DNA of 64,000 nt from Rhodanobacteraceae bacterium (GCA_016713135.1 JADJPR010000023.1:744001-808000), one strand, 5' to 3'; positions 8,596 to 17,568 are shown, counted from the first letter of the stretch. Numbers and translations are program-made. Notes: generated by a model from the sequence alone, not told the origin.

Positions 8596-9439
8596 GTTGG
8601 ATCCGGTTGCGCAGCAGGATCAGCCGCGCGGCGATGCCGAGCAGCAGGACGAACAGGGTCAGCACGAAGGCACCGGCCCAGGCCAGCGCCTGCCAGGATT
8701 CGTAGGGGCTCGCCGCGTACTGGAAGATCACCACCGGCACATTGGCCATCGGCTGGGTGGGATCGAAGTTCCAGTACTGGCTGCTGAAGGCGGTGAACAG
8801 CAGCGGCGCGGTCTCGCCGCTGATGCGCGCCAGCGCCAGCAGCACGCCGGTGACGATGCCGCCCATCGCGCTGCGGTAGAGGATCTGCACCGTCACCTTC
8901 CACTGCGGCAGGCCCAGCGACAGCGCCGCCTCGCGCATCTGCGCCGGCACCAGGCGCAGCATGTCGTCGGTGGTGCGCACCACCACCGGCAGCGCGATCA
9001 GCGCCAGCGCCAGCGCGCCGGCGAAGGCGGAGAAACCGCCGGTGGTTGCCACCACCAGGGCATAGACGAACAGGCCGAGCACGATCGACGGCGCCGACAG
9101 CAGGATGTCGTTGACGAAGCGCACCACCTCGCCGAGGCGGCTGCCGCGCGAGTACTCCGCCAGCCAGGTGCCGGCGGCGATCCCGAGCGGCGCGCCGATG
9201 GCGATCGCCATCAGGCAGATCAGCGCGCTGCCGACGAAGGCATTGGCCAGGCCGCCGGGCATCTCCGGCGGCGGCGTCGCCTCGGTGAACAGCGCGAGGC
9301 TGAAGGCCGACAGTCCGCGGCTGAGGGTAGTCCACAGGATCCAGCCGAGCACCGCGAGGCCGAGCACCGCCGCGAGCACGGCCAGGCTCATCGCCAGCGC
9401 GTTCTTGAAGCCTCTGTAGCGTTGCAGGCCCATGTTCAT
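8588..9439 (-). CDS. pstA: PstA, phosphate ABC transporter permease
   Basis: 283 aa from the ATG at 9439, with a second ATG two codons on. The reading frame is open further upstream, but that part overlaps pstC and is not expected to be translated. Six hydrophobic segments are visible. The EAA loop is present as REAALSLGLPQWKVTVQILYRSAMGGIVTG (about residues 180-209). The start overlaps the pstC stop by four bases (ATGA). The product forms the inner-membrane channel with PstC. Confidence 0.94.
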   Translation of the reverse strand: MNMGLQRYRGFKNALAMSLAVLAAVLGLAVLGWILWTTLSRGLSAFSLALFTEATPPPEMPGGLANAFVGSALICLMAIAIGAPLGIAAGTWLAEYSRGSRLGEVVRFVNDILLSAPSIVLGLFVYALVVATTGGFSAFAGALALALIALPVVVRTTDDMLRLVPAQMREAALSLGLPQWKVTVQILYRSAMGGIVTGVLLALARISGETAPLLFTAFSSQYWNFDPTQPMANVPVVIFQYAASPYESWQALAWAGAFVLTLFVLLLGIAARLILLRNRIQHD

Positions 9440-10407
9440 GCGCTGCCCTCGCGCCGGCGCAACTGGCGCAACATCAGGCGCGAGGCCACCAGCACCACGA
9501 AGGTGATCAGGAACAGCACGAAGCCGAGCCCCAGCAGCGAGGAACGATGCAGCGGGTCGATCGCCTCGGCGAACTCGTTGGCAATCGCCGAGGCGATCGA
9601 GGTGCCGGGGTCGAGCAGCGAGACCGACACCGAGTAGGCATTGCCGATCACGAAGGTGACCGCCATGGTTTCGCCGAGCGCGCGTCCGAGGCCAAGGAAG
9701 ATGCCGCCGATCACCGCACCGCGGGTGTACGGCAGCACGATGTCCCAGACCACTTCCCAGCGGGTGCAGCCCAGTGCGTAGGCCGATTCCTTCAGGCGCG
9801 ATGGCACGGTCAGGAACACCTCGCGCATCACCGAGGCGGTGAACGGCACCACCATCACCGCCAGCACCAGGCCGGCGGTCAGCTTGCCGATGCCCAGCGG
9901 CGGCCCCTGGAACAGTGTGCCGATCCACGGCAACGCGCCGGCGTGATCGTTGAGCCAGGGATAGACGTGCTCGCCGAGCAGCGGCGCCAGCACGAACAAT
10001 CCCCACATGCCGTAGATGATCGACGGGATGCCGGCGAGCAACTCGATGGCCATTCCGACCGGCGTGCGCAGCCACGGCGGCGCCACCTCGGTGAGGAACA
10101 GTGCGATGCCGAAGCTGATCGGCACCGCGATGACGAGCGCGATGGCCGCCGTGGTCAGGGTCCCGGCGATCGCCACCAGAGCGCCGAAGATGCGCGCGCC
10201 CGGATCCCAGGTGTCGCCGGTGAAGAACGCCCAGCCGAAAGTCTCGAAGGCCTCGCGCCCGCCCCAGAGCATCGAGGCCGCGGCGCCGGCCAGCGCCAGC
10301 ATGACGATCGCGGCGGCGGCCGCCATCGCGAGCGCGAAGGCGCGGTCCATGCGCGAGCCGCGCAGGCCCGGCGCGGGCGATTCGACAGCGGCAAGGGGCG
10401 TGGACAT
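9436..10407 (-). CDS. pstC: PstC, phosphate ABC transporter permease
   Basis: 323 aa. Hydrophobic segments start around residue 25. The EAA loop reads LKESAYALGCTRWEVVWDIVLP (about residues 205-226). Other family stretches include GIPSIIYGMWGLFVLAPLL (about residue 130) and GLGRALGETMAVTFVIGNA. It lies 19 bases downstream of pstS and overlaps pstA, so it belongs to the same operon. Confidence 0.95.
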   Translation of the reverse strand: MSTPLAAVESPAPGLRGSRMDRAFALAMAAAAAIVMLALAGAAASMLWGGREAFETFGWAFFTGDTWDPGARIFGALVAIAGTLTTAAIALVIAVPISFGIALFLTEVAPPWLRTPVGMAIELLAGIPSIIYGMWGLFVLAPLLGEHVYPWLNDHAGALPWIGTLFQGPPLGIGKLTAGLVLAVMVVPFTASVMREVFLTVPSRLKESAYALGCTRWEVVWDIVLPYTRGAVIGGIFLGLGRALGETMAVTFVIGNAYSVSVSLLDPGTSIASAIANEFAEAIDPLHRSSLLGLGFVLFLITFVVLVASRLMLRQLRRREGSA

Positions 10408-10426
10408 GCGCGAGGCCAGGTCGGGG

Positions 10427-11446
10427 TCAGTACTTCAGTTCCGCGGCCCAGTAGGCCTCGACTTGGTCGACCAGGGTCTGCGGCAGCGGCACGAAGTGCA
10501 GCGCCTCGGCCTGCGCACGGCCGTCCTGGTAGACCCAGCGGAAGAAGTCGAGCACCGCCTTGGCGCGCGCCGGGTCCTTCGGCTGCTGGTAGACCAGGAT
10601 GAAGTTGGTCGCGGCGATCGGCCAGGCACCGGCGCCCGGGGCGTCGGTCATCACCAGGTAGAAGTCCTTGGTCGTGGCCCAGTCGGCGCTGTCGGCGGCG
10701 GCCTGGAAGCTCTCCGCGCTGGGCTGCACCCACTCGCCGGCGCGGTTCTGCAGGCTGGTGTAGCCCATCTTGCCCTGCAGCGCATAGGACAGTTCGACAT
10801 AGCCGATGCCACCCTTGATCTGCTTGACGTAGGCCGCGACGCCCTCATTGCCCTTGCCGCCGACACCGGTCGGCCAGCGCACCGTGGTGCCCTCGCCGAC
10901 CTTCTGCTTCCACTCCGGGCTGACCTTGGACAGGTAGTTGACGAAATTGAAGGTGGTGCCGGAGCCATCGGTGCGGTGGACGACAGTGATGCGCGCTTCC
11001 GGCAGCGCCACGCCCGGATTGAGCGCGACGATGGCCGGATCGTTCCACTGGGTCAGCTTGCCCAGGAAGATGTCGGCGAGCACCGCGCCAGTCAGGCGCA
11101 ACTGGCCGGGCGTCAGGCCCGGGACGTTGATCACCGGAACCACGCCGCCGATCGCCGACGGGAACTGGCGCAATCCGGCCGCCGCCAGTTCCTCCGGTGG
11201 CAGCGGCGCATCCGAAGAACCGAAATCCACCGTGCCGCCCTTGATCTGGGCGATGCCGCCGCCGGAGCCGATCGACTGGTAGTTGACGCGCACACCGGTG
11301 GCCTGGTTGTAGTCGGCCGACCAGCGCGACATCACCGGAAAAATGAAAGAAGCACCGGCGCCCGTGATGTCGCTGGCGCGCGCCGGTGTGGAGAGAGCCG
11401 CAGCCAGCGCAAGACCGGCGAGGAGATGCCTGAAAGTCGCGTACAT
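10427..11446 (-). CDS. pstS: PstS, periplasmic phosphate-binding protein
   Basis: 339 aa with a signal peptide (MYATFRHLLAGLALAAALSTPARAS). The mature protein starts with the PstS hallmark ITGAGASFIFPVMSRWSADY. GSGGGIAQIKGGTVDFGSSDAPL and RTDGSGTTFNFVNYLSK hold the phosphate-binding loops; the latter carries the R-x-D-x-S-G-T motif. It captures phosphate in the periplasm and delivers it to PstCA. AGGA precedes the start at good spacing. It is the first pst gene downstream of the porin gene. Confidence 0.97.
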   Translation of the reverse strand: MYATFRHLLAGLALAAALSTPARASDITGAGASFIFPVMSRWSADYNQATGVRVNYQSIGSGGGIAQIKGGTVDFGSSDAPLPPEELAAAGLRQFPSAIGGVVPVINVPGLTPGQLRLTGAVLADIFLGKLTQWNDPAIVALNPGVALPEARITVVHRTDGSGTTFNFVNYLSKVSPEWKQKVGEGTTVRWPTGVGGKGNEGVAAYVKQIKGGIGYVELSYALQGKMGYTSLQNRAGEWVQPSAESFQAAADSADWATTKDFYLVMTDAPGAGAWPIAATNFILVYQQPKDPARAKAVLDFFRWVYQDGRAQAEALHFVPLPQTLVDQVEAYWAAELKY

Positions 11447-11464
11447 GGGGATTCCTGGGACAGG

Positions 11465-11489
11465 GCTGCCGGCGGCGGACGCCGGCAGC
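11465..11489 (-). promoter_or_regulatory. Intergenic hairpin between the porin gene and pstS
   Basis: GCTGCCGGCG-GCGGA-CGCCGGCAGC is a perfect 10-base-pair stem with a five-base loop, in the 93 bases between oprP and pstS. No T tract follows on the minus strand. It could stabilise the porin message or partly terminate before pstS, giving different levels of the two periplasmic/outer-membrane products. Role is inferred. Confidence 0.5.
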
Positions 11490-11539
11490 GAGGTGTGCGT
11501 ATCAGAGTTCCGCGGCGTTGCAGTGAGATGACGCTGGCG

Positions 11540-12712
11540 TCACCAATAGAACTGCACGCGCGCCTCGACCACGTTCGGGTCGTCGTTGATGTCGCGCGCC
11601 AGGGTGCGGTTGAACTTCTCGCTGCTGGCGGCCACGTAGTTGAACATGAACTTGAAGTTGGACCGCCAGTACCAGTTCACGCCGACAGTCAGGTTGTGTC
11701 CCTCACCACCGGCAACCGGATCGTCGTTCAGGTCGGTCGCGTCGTAGCGCAGGCCGAGCTGCCACATGCCGCTGCCCGGCTGGTCCGGGTAGCTGGTGAC
11801 CGGCAGGCCGGCCTTGTAGGTCCAGGTCTCGCCGGTGATGTTCCACACGCCGTAGACATACCAGCTGGTGGCGTCGAAATCGTCGCCCGGCACCGTCGCG
11901 AAGGGCGTGTCGTAGCGGGCCACCCGTGACTGCATGTACTCGGCCTGGACCTTGAACGGACCCTGCACATAGGCGCCTTCCACGCCGACCGTGCGCTGGC
12001 GGTCGGCGTTGCGGAAATCGCCGGTGTCGACCAGGCGCGCGGTGGCCAGGTCAGCGTCCGGACGCACGCGCAGGCGCAGGGTGTCGGCGTCGGTGTCGTA
12101 ATCCATCGCCGAGATGCCCAGGTGCAGGAAGCGCCCGGCCTCGTTGATCGGCGCGTAGTAGGCGCGCGCGCCCCAGCCGGCGCCATGCGCCAGGTTGCGC
12201 GTCAGCTCGCGCCCGAACCAGCCCAGCGAGTAGCCGTAGCTGGCCTCCTCGACGCCGTAGGCCACGCCCACGCGGCGGGCGACGCCGAGCAGGTTGGTGA
12301 CCATCGCCTTGGAGATGAAATCGTTGTGGCGGGTGCTGGTCAGCTCTTCCAGGCTGTTGAACTGCTTGTACTGGCCGGCCTGGAGATACCGCGTGCCCAT
12401 CTTGTAGCGCACGAAGGTATCGAGGAACTTGTTGGCCTTGGCGTCGTAGCCCGCCTGCCAGTCGAAGCTCACGCCCTTGCCGATCAGGATCACCTCGGCG
12501 CGGCGCAGCTCGAACTCCTGGTCCTTGCCGTCATTCGTATCGGCGCCGTTGAGGTCGACCAGGTCATTGTCGAAATAGTAGGAATCAGCCTGGAACAGGC
12601 CCTGCAACGAAACCTCGCTGCCGCCGATCACATCGATGGCGATGTCGGCGTGGGCCGGGCTGGAGAGACCCGCCACCAGGGCGAGGGCGAGCAATCGAGG
12701 CGTGTGGCGCAT
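11540..12712 (-). CDS. oprP: Phosphate-selective porin (OprP/OprO family)
   Basis: 390 aa from the ATG at 12712, chosen because it begins a good signal peptide (MRHTPRLLALALVAGLSSPAHA); a TTG at 12745 is an alternative. The mature part shows the OprP pattern: SLQGLFQADSYYFDND, ELRRAEVILIGKG, DFISKAMVTNLL, and a C-terminal beta strand ending VEARVQFYW with the aromatic last residue needed for outer-membrane insertion. Many alternating-hydrophobicity strands fit a 16-stranded barrel. It should pass phosphate or polyphosphate into the periplasm for PstS. Pho-box-like half sites lie just upstream. Confidence 0.92.
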   Translation of the reverse strand: MRHTPRLLALALVAGLSSPAHADIAIDVIGGSEVSLQGLFQADSYYFDNDLVDLNGADTNDGKDQEFELRRAEVILIGKGVSFDWQAGYDAKANKFLDTFVRYKMGTRYLQAGQYKQFNSLEELTSTRHNDFISKAMVTNLLGVARRVGVAYGVEEASYGYSLGWFGRELTRNLAHGAGWGARAYYAPINEAGRFLHLGISAMDYDTDADTLRLRVRPDADLATARLVDTGDFRNADRQRTVGVEGAYVQGPFKVQAEYMQSRVARYDTPFATVPGDDFDATSWYVYGVWNITGETWTYKAGLPVTSYPDQPGSGMWQLGLRYDATDLNDDPVAGGEGHNLTVGVNWYWRSNFKFMFNYVAASSEKFNRTLARDINDDPNVVEARVQFYW

Positions 12713-12738
12713 GGGGGAGCGTCCGGTCCGTTTGGAAT

Positions 12739-12779
12739 GTGACAAACGCTATGACCGAAATGTTTCCGCCGTGTGACAG
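12739..12779 (-). promoter_or_regulatory. Pho-box-like direct repeats upstream of oprP
   Basis: Read on the minus strand, CTGTCAC (12773-12779), CGGTCAT (12751-12757) and TTGTCAC (12739-12745) resemble the PhoB half site CTGTCAT. The first two are two 11-base turns apart; the last two are 12 apart rather than the canonical 11. PhoB control of the porin and, downstream, pst genes is expected from gene content. The site itself is imperfect. Confidence 0.45.
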
Positions 12780-12904
12780 TCTGGTCCACGGACTGCAACG
12801 CTTGCGACGCATGCCTGCAACCTGACAGCGTTGGCGCATCGGCGCGCGGTTGCAGCCGGGTGCGCGCGATGCTCGAATCGTCGCTGGATCCGGGGAACGG
12901 CCTG

Positions 12905-13240
12905 ATGCTCGATCATTTTCGCGAACTGCTGGCGCCGCTCGGGCACATCCGCACGCGCGCGATGTTCGGCGGGACCGGGATCTGGTGCGACGATGCGTTC
13001 ATCGCGATCGTCATCGACGACCAGATCTACCTCAAGGTGGATGGGCTGACCCAGCCCGAATTCGAACGCTGGGGCCTGCAGCCCTTCGCCTACAGCGCCA
13101 AGGGCAAGACCGTCACCCTCGGTTTCTGGACGGTGCCCGAGGAGGCGCTGGAGTCGGCGCGGGCGATGAAGCCCTGGGGCCTGATGGCGCTGGCCGCCGC
13201 GACACGCAAATCGCTGGGCCAGAGCCGGAAACGGAACTGA
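12905..13240 (+). CDS. TfoX N-terminal domain protein
   Basis: 111 aa from the ATG at 12905, preceded by GGGGAA at eight bases. The whole protein is a TfoX-N domain: LLAPLGHIRTRAMFGGTGIWCDDAFIAIVIDDQIYLKV, then PFAYSAKGKTVTLGFWTVPEEAL. TfoX/Sxy proteins promote competence in some gammaproteobacteria, but single-domain TfoX-N proteins are widespread and mostly uncharacterised, so I do not claim a competence role. An earlier ATG at 12869 would add 12 residues. It is divergent from oprP and transcribed alone. Confidence 0.85.
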   Translation: MLDHFRELLAPLGHIRTRAMFGGTGIWCDDAFIAIVIDDQIYLKVDGLTQPEFERWGLQPFAYSAKGKTVTLGFWTVPEEALESARAMKPWGLMALAAATRKSLGQSRKRN

Positions 13241-13297
13241 GCAGGGGCGAATGCGGAGCCCGGCAGCCGGGCTCCGCGCGCCGCGAAGTGCTGATGC

Positions 13298-13558
13298 TTA
13301 CTCGGTGAATTCCAGCTGCAGATCGTCTTCGCAGAAATCGAAGGCGGCCGGCTCTGACTCGCTGCCGTCCTGGTAGAGTCGCTGGTGTCCTGTGGGCGCT
13401 CATGGGTCACGAACTACCCAGGTCTTGCCGTCCTCGCTGGCGAGGATGCGCGTGATGGCGCTGCCGGTCGAATTGGTCACGGTGAAGTCCCAGGCGTGGC
13501 CGACGCTCGCGCAAGCCAGCAGCACGGCACCGGTCAGCAGCTTCGAAGTCAGATTCAT
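13298..13558 (-). pseudogene. Decayed small secreted protein gene
   Basis: From the ATG at 13558 the frame reads a signal peptide (MNLTSKLLTGAVLLACASVGHA), then WDFTVTNSTGSAITRILASEDGKTWVV, and then meets a TGA at 13400-13402. The same frame continues after the stop with LYQDGSESEPAAFDFCEDDLQLEFTE and a proper TAA at 13298. The continuation reads like the C-terminus of the same protein: acidic, with the single Cys motif FDFC. As I recall it, the family has some 25-30 further residues in the middle, so an internal deletion plus a stop seems likely. The 52-aa product could still be made. Function unknown. Confidence 0.55.
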
Positions 13559-13646
13559 GCGGATTCCCCAAGGGTCGCTGGGCGTGCCCGCAGCCAATCT
13601 AGCGCGGCCTCCGGGCCCGGAATGTGTATCGTGATCACCGGTGGGT

Positions 13647-13681
<35 letters not shown>

Positions 13682-13721
13682 CGGGTCCTCCTGCCCGGCC
13701 CCGCGCCCCGTGCCCCGCTCC

Positions 13722-15226
13722 TCAATCACCCAACCCGAAGAACGCGCGGATCCGCGCGCCGATCGCGGCCGATGGATCCTCCTCCTCGGACTGGGGGGGA
13801 CTGCCCCGCCAGGCGGCCCTCTCCAGGGGCCCGGCGAGGCGATGACGCGCGAGATCTCGCCGGCAATTTCCGGGCGCGCGCGCAGCACCGATTCGAAGCC
13901 GCTCTTGCCCAGGCGCAGGCATTCCAGGTCGCTGCGGGCGGTTACCGTGGCGCGCCGCGGAGCGCCGGTCATCATGCCCATCTCGCCGACCACGCTGCCC
14001 GGCATCAGCGTGGCGATATGCGTGCGCTTGCCGTTCTGCTCGACCCACACGTCGGCCTCGCCGGAGACGATCAGGTACAGCCAGTGCGCCACCCGGCCCT
14101 GGCGGGTGACCGTGCTGCCCTTGACGAAGGGCGCCACCGAAGTCTTCTCCGCAAGCGAGCGCAACTCGGCCTCGGAAAAGCGGCTGAACAGATCGACTTC
14201 CGCCAGCAGCGCCTGGCGCCGCGCCACTTCCTCCTCCTGGACCGAGGCCTTGCGGCGATCGTTTTCCTTGATCACCAGACGCTCCTCGGACATCACCGCC
14301 AGGCGGATGCCCTGGCGCGCCAGGGCCGCGAGCGCGTGCCGGCGGATGTGCGAATCGGTGGGATCGTCCGGGCGCGGATCCTCCATCCAGTAGCGCAGCG
14401 CGTAGCGCGCGAAGCCCTGGTTGATGTCCATCAGCACTGCGCTCGGCGGCGGATCCAGCAGCACATTCGGCGCATCGCTGTCGCGCACCGAGTCCTCCAG
14501 CACCTGCAACACCCGAGTCGGGTTGGCATCGATATCGACATTGAACCAGACCCAGCGGCGCCAGCGCGTGCGCGCTTCCGAACGCGAGCCGATGACCATG
14601 AAGCGGTTCTTGACCAGCCAGCCGTTGGGGATGATCACGGTCTCGCGATTGCGCGTTTCCACCGCGGTGTGGCGCCAGCGTACGTCGACCACCTGGCCGC
14701 TGACACCGTCGATCACCACCCAGTCACCCACGCGCACCGAGTCATCGAGCTGCAGCACCACGCCGCCGAGGATGTTGCCGAGGGTGTCCTGCATCGAGAA
14801 GGCGAGCACCGCAGTGATCACCGCGGAGGTCGCCAGCAGGCTCTTCAGGTCCAGCCCGACGCCCGCCAGCCAGTAAAGCAGCCAGGCAACCACCAGACCG
14901 GTGACGCACAGGTCCTCCACGATGCGCGCAAAGTCCAGGCGCAAGCGCGGCAAGATCGCGCGGAACAGCAACAGCGACGCCAGCCGGATGATCACCGCGC
15001 CGGTGCCGACGGTCGCCACCGCGCTCAAGACTGCCGCAGCACGCGCCGACCCCCAGCGGTGCAAGGCCGAACCCACCACCAGCACCAGCGCCATCAGCGC
15101 TGCCAACACCAGCATGTTGCGAATAATCGCGCGGTCCTTCGGCTTCAACGCGAGCAGCAGCAAGCCGAGCCCCACCGCGATCGCAATGCCAAGGCCAGTC
15201 TGCTGCTCCAGTTGGTTCAGGTTCAT
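13722..15226 (-). CDS. MscS-like mechanosensitive channel with cyclic-nucleotide-binding domain (frameshift near the C-terminus)
   Basis: About 500 aa from the ATG at 15226. Several N-terminal membrane helices precede the MscS pore and beta domain: TSAVITAVLAFSMQDTLGNILGGVVLQ, then VGDWVVIDGVSGQVVDVRWRHTAVETRNRETVIIPNGWLV. A CNMP-type domain follows (about residues 350-460): VTRQGRVAHWLYLIVSGEADVW, GSVVGEMGMMTGAPRRATVTA. The frame then loses sense, while the adjacent frame gives PPQSEEEDPSAAIGARIRAFFGLGD with a stop at 13722, which looks like the true end. One extra C in the C7 run at 13793-13799 would join the two frames. As written, the original frame runs on through the poly-C tract to 13400. 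The channel releases solutes on membrane tension; the CNMP domain suggests ligand control. Confidence 0.8.
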
Positions 15227-15296
15227 CGCCAGCCCTTGGATGCGCGTCGGGTGGGGGGAGGATAGCGGGGGAGTCGGGCGCACGAGAGCCACTTGA

Positions 15297-15545
15297 TGAA
15301 GCGGGGCAAGGGGCAGGGGGCGGGGGACCTCCGGAACGAGAAGCGGGGCAAGGGGCAAGGGGCAAGGGGCAGGGGGCGGGGGACGTGGCCTGGGGCACGC
15401 TCCGGCTGTGTCGTAGACGGGACTCTCGCATCGCTGGGCCAAGCTGATCGAGACGGCGTCTACGACACCGTTCGTCCGTGCACCAAAACAGGTCCCCTGC
15501 CCCCTGCCCCGCTTTCCGCTTTAAAGGCCCCTGCCCCTTGCCCCG
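15297..15545. repeat. G-rich/C-rich dispersed repeat block
   Basis: The 386-base gap between mscS and the next gene has no supported gene. It contains GGGGCAAGGGGCAGGGGGC units at about 15302-15325 and 15345-15382, and inverted C-rich versions (CCCCTGCCCCCTGCCCCGC and CCCCTGCCCCTTGCCCCGC) at about 15494-15546. The block resembles the repeat after recD at 3150-3400 and could form a large hairpin. Confidence 0.55.
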
Positions 15546-15612
15546 CGCAACTTAACCCCACTCCCCGCCCCCGCGCGTTTCAGTCATCGAACCCACGCCG
15601 CAGGAGACGGCC

Positions 15613-16422
15613 ATGAACACGCGCAACCTGGTTTCGATGCTTGCCCTCGCCGCCGCGCTGGCGCCGGCGTTTGCCGCCGCACAGCGGGTCGAGGTGCGCC
15701 TGGAAGACCGCACGCTCGGGCGCAGCATTCCGCTGCACCGCGTCGACGGCCGCCAGTACGCCGCCGGCGAACCCGGCAACCGCTATGCAATCCGGCTGAC
15801 CAATCGCACCGGCGAGCGCGTGCTCGCGGTGGTCTCGGTCGATGGCGTCAATGTCGTCACCGGCCAGACTGCGAATCCGCAGCAGTCCGGCTATGTGCTG
15901 GAGCCGTGGCAGAGCACCACCATCAACGGCTGGCGCAAGAACATGAACGAGATCGCCGCGTTCAACTTCGCGCCGCTGCCAGAAAGCTACGCGGCGCGCA
16001 CCGGGCGCCCGGGCGATGTCGGCGTGATCGGCGTCGCGGTGTTCGAAGAGCAGCGCTACTACCCGCAGTACGACGACGAAATCGCGCTATCCAAGCGCGA
16101 GCCGGCCCCCGCGCCTTACCCCGGCGCGCAGGCGCCGGCCGCGCCCTCGGCCCGCGACCAGGCCGCCGGCAGCGCCGCCGCGGAAATGGCACGCCCACGC
16201 AGCGAGGAGAAGCTCGGCACCGGCCACGGCGAACGCGAGTGGTCCTACGCGCGGCGCACCGAGTTCGTCCGCAGCACGCCGAACCCGGTCGAGATCAACG
16301 CGATCTGGTACGACAGCCGCCGCAACCTGGTCGCCGCCGGCATCCTCCCGCCGCCGTACCGCCACTACGCCGAGCGCGGCGACGCCCGCCCCTTCCCGGG
16401 CTTCGTGCCGGATCCGTGGTGA
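15613..16422 (+). CDS. Conserved secreted protein of unknown function
   Basis: 269 aa with a signal peptide (MNTRNLVSMLALAAALAPAFAAA). The first 150 residues form a beta-rich domain: RVEVRLEDRTLGRSIPLHRVDGRQY, NRYAIRLTNRTGERVLAVVSVDGVNVVTGQ, GYVLEPWQSTTINGWRKN, with GDVGVIGVAVFEE. A Pro/Ala linker and a C-terminal LGTGHGEREWSYARRTEFVRS follow. Similar proteins are common in Proteobacteria without a known function. GAGA precedes the ATG. It stands alone between repeat-rich gaps. Confidence 0.75.
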   Translation: MNTRNLVSMLALAAALAPAFAAAQRVEVRLEDRTLGRSIPLHRVDGRQYAAGEPGNRYAIRLTNRTGERVLAVVSVDGVNVVTGQTANPQQSGYVLEPWQSTTINGWRKNMNEIAAFNFAPLPESYAARTGRPGDVGVIGVAVFEEQRYYPQYDDEIALSKREPAPAPYPGAQAPAAPSARDQAAGSAAAEMARPRSEEKLGTGHGEREWSYARRTEFVRSTPNPVEINAIWYDSRRNLVAAGILPPPYRHYAERGDARPFPGFVPDPW

Positions 16423-16462
16423 GCACGATCCCCGGCGGCGGCCTCGGGCCGCCGTCGGGGCC

Positions 16463-16540
16463 GGTTGTGGGTTGTGGGTTGTGGGTTGTGGGTTGTGGGT
16501 TGTGGGTTGTGGGTTGTGGGTTGTGGGTTGTGGGTTGTGG
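16463..16540. repeat. Tandem heptanucleotide repeat, about 11 units
   Basis: The unit GGTTGTG repeats perfectly about eleven times. A related inverse form (CCCAACCCAGAACCCACAAC) lies at about 16667-16686. Variation in unit number is likely. Together with the REP pair below it fills most of the 302-base gap between the secreted protein and rsmI; no gene is seen there. Confidence 0.9.
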
Positions 16541-16566
16541 GCGGCGAAGCTCGCACGCCGTGGGTC

Positions 16567-16638
16567 TGTGGGAGCCGACTCCGTCGGCGATCTTTTGCCG
16601 GCGGCCGCCGAAACGATCGCGGCTGAAGCCGCTCCCAC
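16567..16638. repeat. REP-like inverted pair
   Basis: A GTGGGAGCCGACTCCGTCGG arm and an inverted arm ending GCGGCTGAAGCCGCTCCCAC face each other about 25 bases apart. Each arm is itself a small palindrome. Units of the type GGGAGCGGCTTCAGCCGCGA are dispersed REP elements in many Xanthomonadaceae and pseudomonads, so this is probably a BIME. Confidence 0.65.
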
Positions 16639-16725
16639 TGACTTCCGGGTTGCGAGCCTGGCTGCCCAACCCAGAACCCACAACCCACGCGCACAGAACG
16701 CAATACCCAGAACCCTTGCCTCCCG

Positions 16726-17568
16726 CTACCCCTCCCCACCCCCATACAGCGCCCGCTTCGGCGCGCCTGTATGGGCCGCGGCGATCCGCGCGGCCTTCGA
16801 GGGCGGCAACTCGGCGGCGAGCAGGGCATACAGGCGACGGCCCTCGTCGATCCGCGCCGCATCGTCCAGTGGCGGCGAGCCGGCGACCACCAGCACGATT
16901 TCGCCGCGCTGCTGGTCGGCATCGGATTGCACCCGCGCCAGCAATTCGGCCAGACTGCCGTCGAGCACGGTCTCGAAGCGCTTGGTCAGTTCGCGGCCAA
17001 TGACGGCGCGGCGCTCGCCACCGAGCACCTCGACGGTCGCCGCCAGGGTCTCGACGATGCGGTGCGGCGCCTCGTACCAGACCAGGGTGCGCGGGTCGCT
17101 GGCGATGGCCTGCAGCCGCGCGCGGCGTTCGCCGGCCTTGGCGGGCAGGAAACCCTCGAAGCTGAATCGGTCGGTAGGCAAGCCGGCCACCGACAGCGCC
17201 GCGATCAGCGCGCAAGGGCCGGGAATCGGGCTGACCGCGAATCCGGCGGCGCGCACCGCGGCGACCAGGCGGTAGCCGGGATCGCTGATCAGCGGGGTGC
17301 CGGCGTCCGAGATCAGCGCCAGCCGCTGGCCCTCGCGCAAGCGCTGCACCAGCGCGGCGGCGCGCTCGCCCTCGTTGTGCTCGTGCACCGCCAGCAATGG
17401 TCGTGCGAGGCCGGCGTGGCGCAGCAGCACGCCGCTCTGGCGGGTGTCCTCGCACAGGATGGCATCGACCTCGCCGAGCACCAGGCGCGCACGCGGCGTC
17501 AGATCGTCCAGGTTGCCGATCGGTGTCGCCACCACATACAGTGTCGATGGCGCAGTCGCGGTACTCAT
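16726..17568 (-). CDS. rsmI: RsmI, 16S rRNA (cytidine-1402 2'-O) methyltransferase
   Basis: 280 aa from the ATG at 17568, preceded by GGGGTGA; a GTG two codons earlier is possible. It uses S-adenosylmethionine to methylate C1402 in the ribosomal P site. The tetrapyrrole-methylase fold is clear: LYVVATPIGNLDDLTPRARLVL, AILCEDTRQSGVLL, ALISDAGTPLISDPGYRLV, and VWYEAPHRIVETL. It is divergent from lpoA with 53 bases between, the standard gammaproteobacterial neighbourhood. Confidence 0.95.
   Translation of the reverse strand: MSTATAPSTLYVVATPIGNLDDLTPRARLVLGEVDAILCEDTRQSGVLLRHAGLARPLLAVHEHNEGERAAALVQRLREGQRLALISDAGTPLISDPGYRLVAAVRAAGFAVSPIPGPCALIAALSVAGLPTDRFSFEGFLPAKAGERRARLQAIASDPRTLVWYEAPHRIVETLAATVEVLGGERRAVIGRELTKRFETVLDGSLAELLARVQSDADQQRGEIVLVVAGSPPLDDAARIDEGRRLYALLAAELPPSKAARIAAAHTGAPKRALYGGGEG

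Noticed and set aside
12773..12905. An earlier start for the TfoX-N protein at 12773
   Set aside because: It would overlap the Pho-box region and add residues unlike the family. The ATG at 12905 has a good ribosome-binding site.
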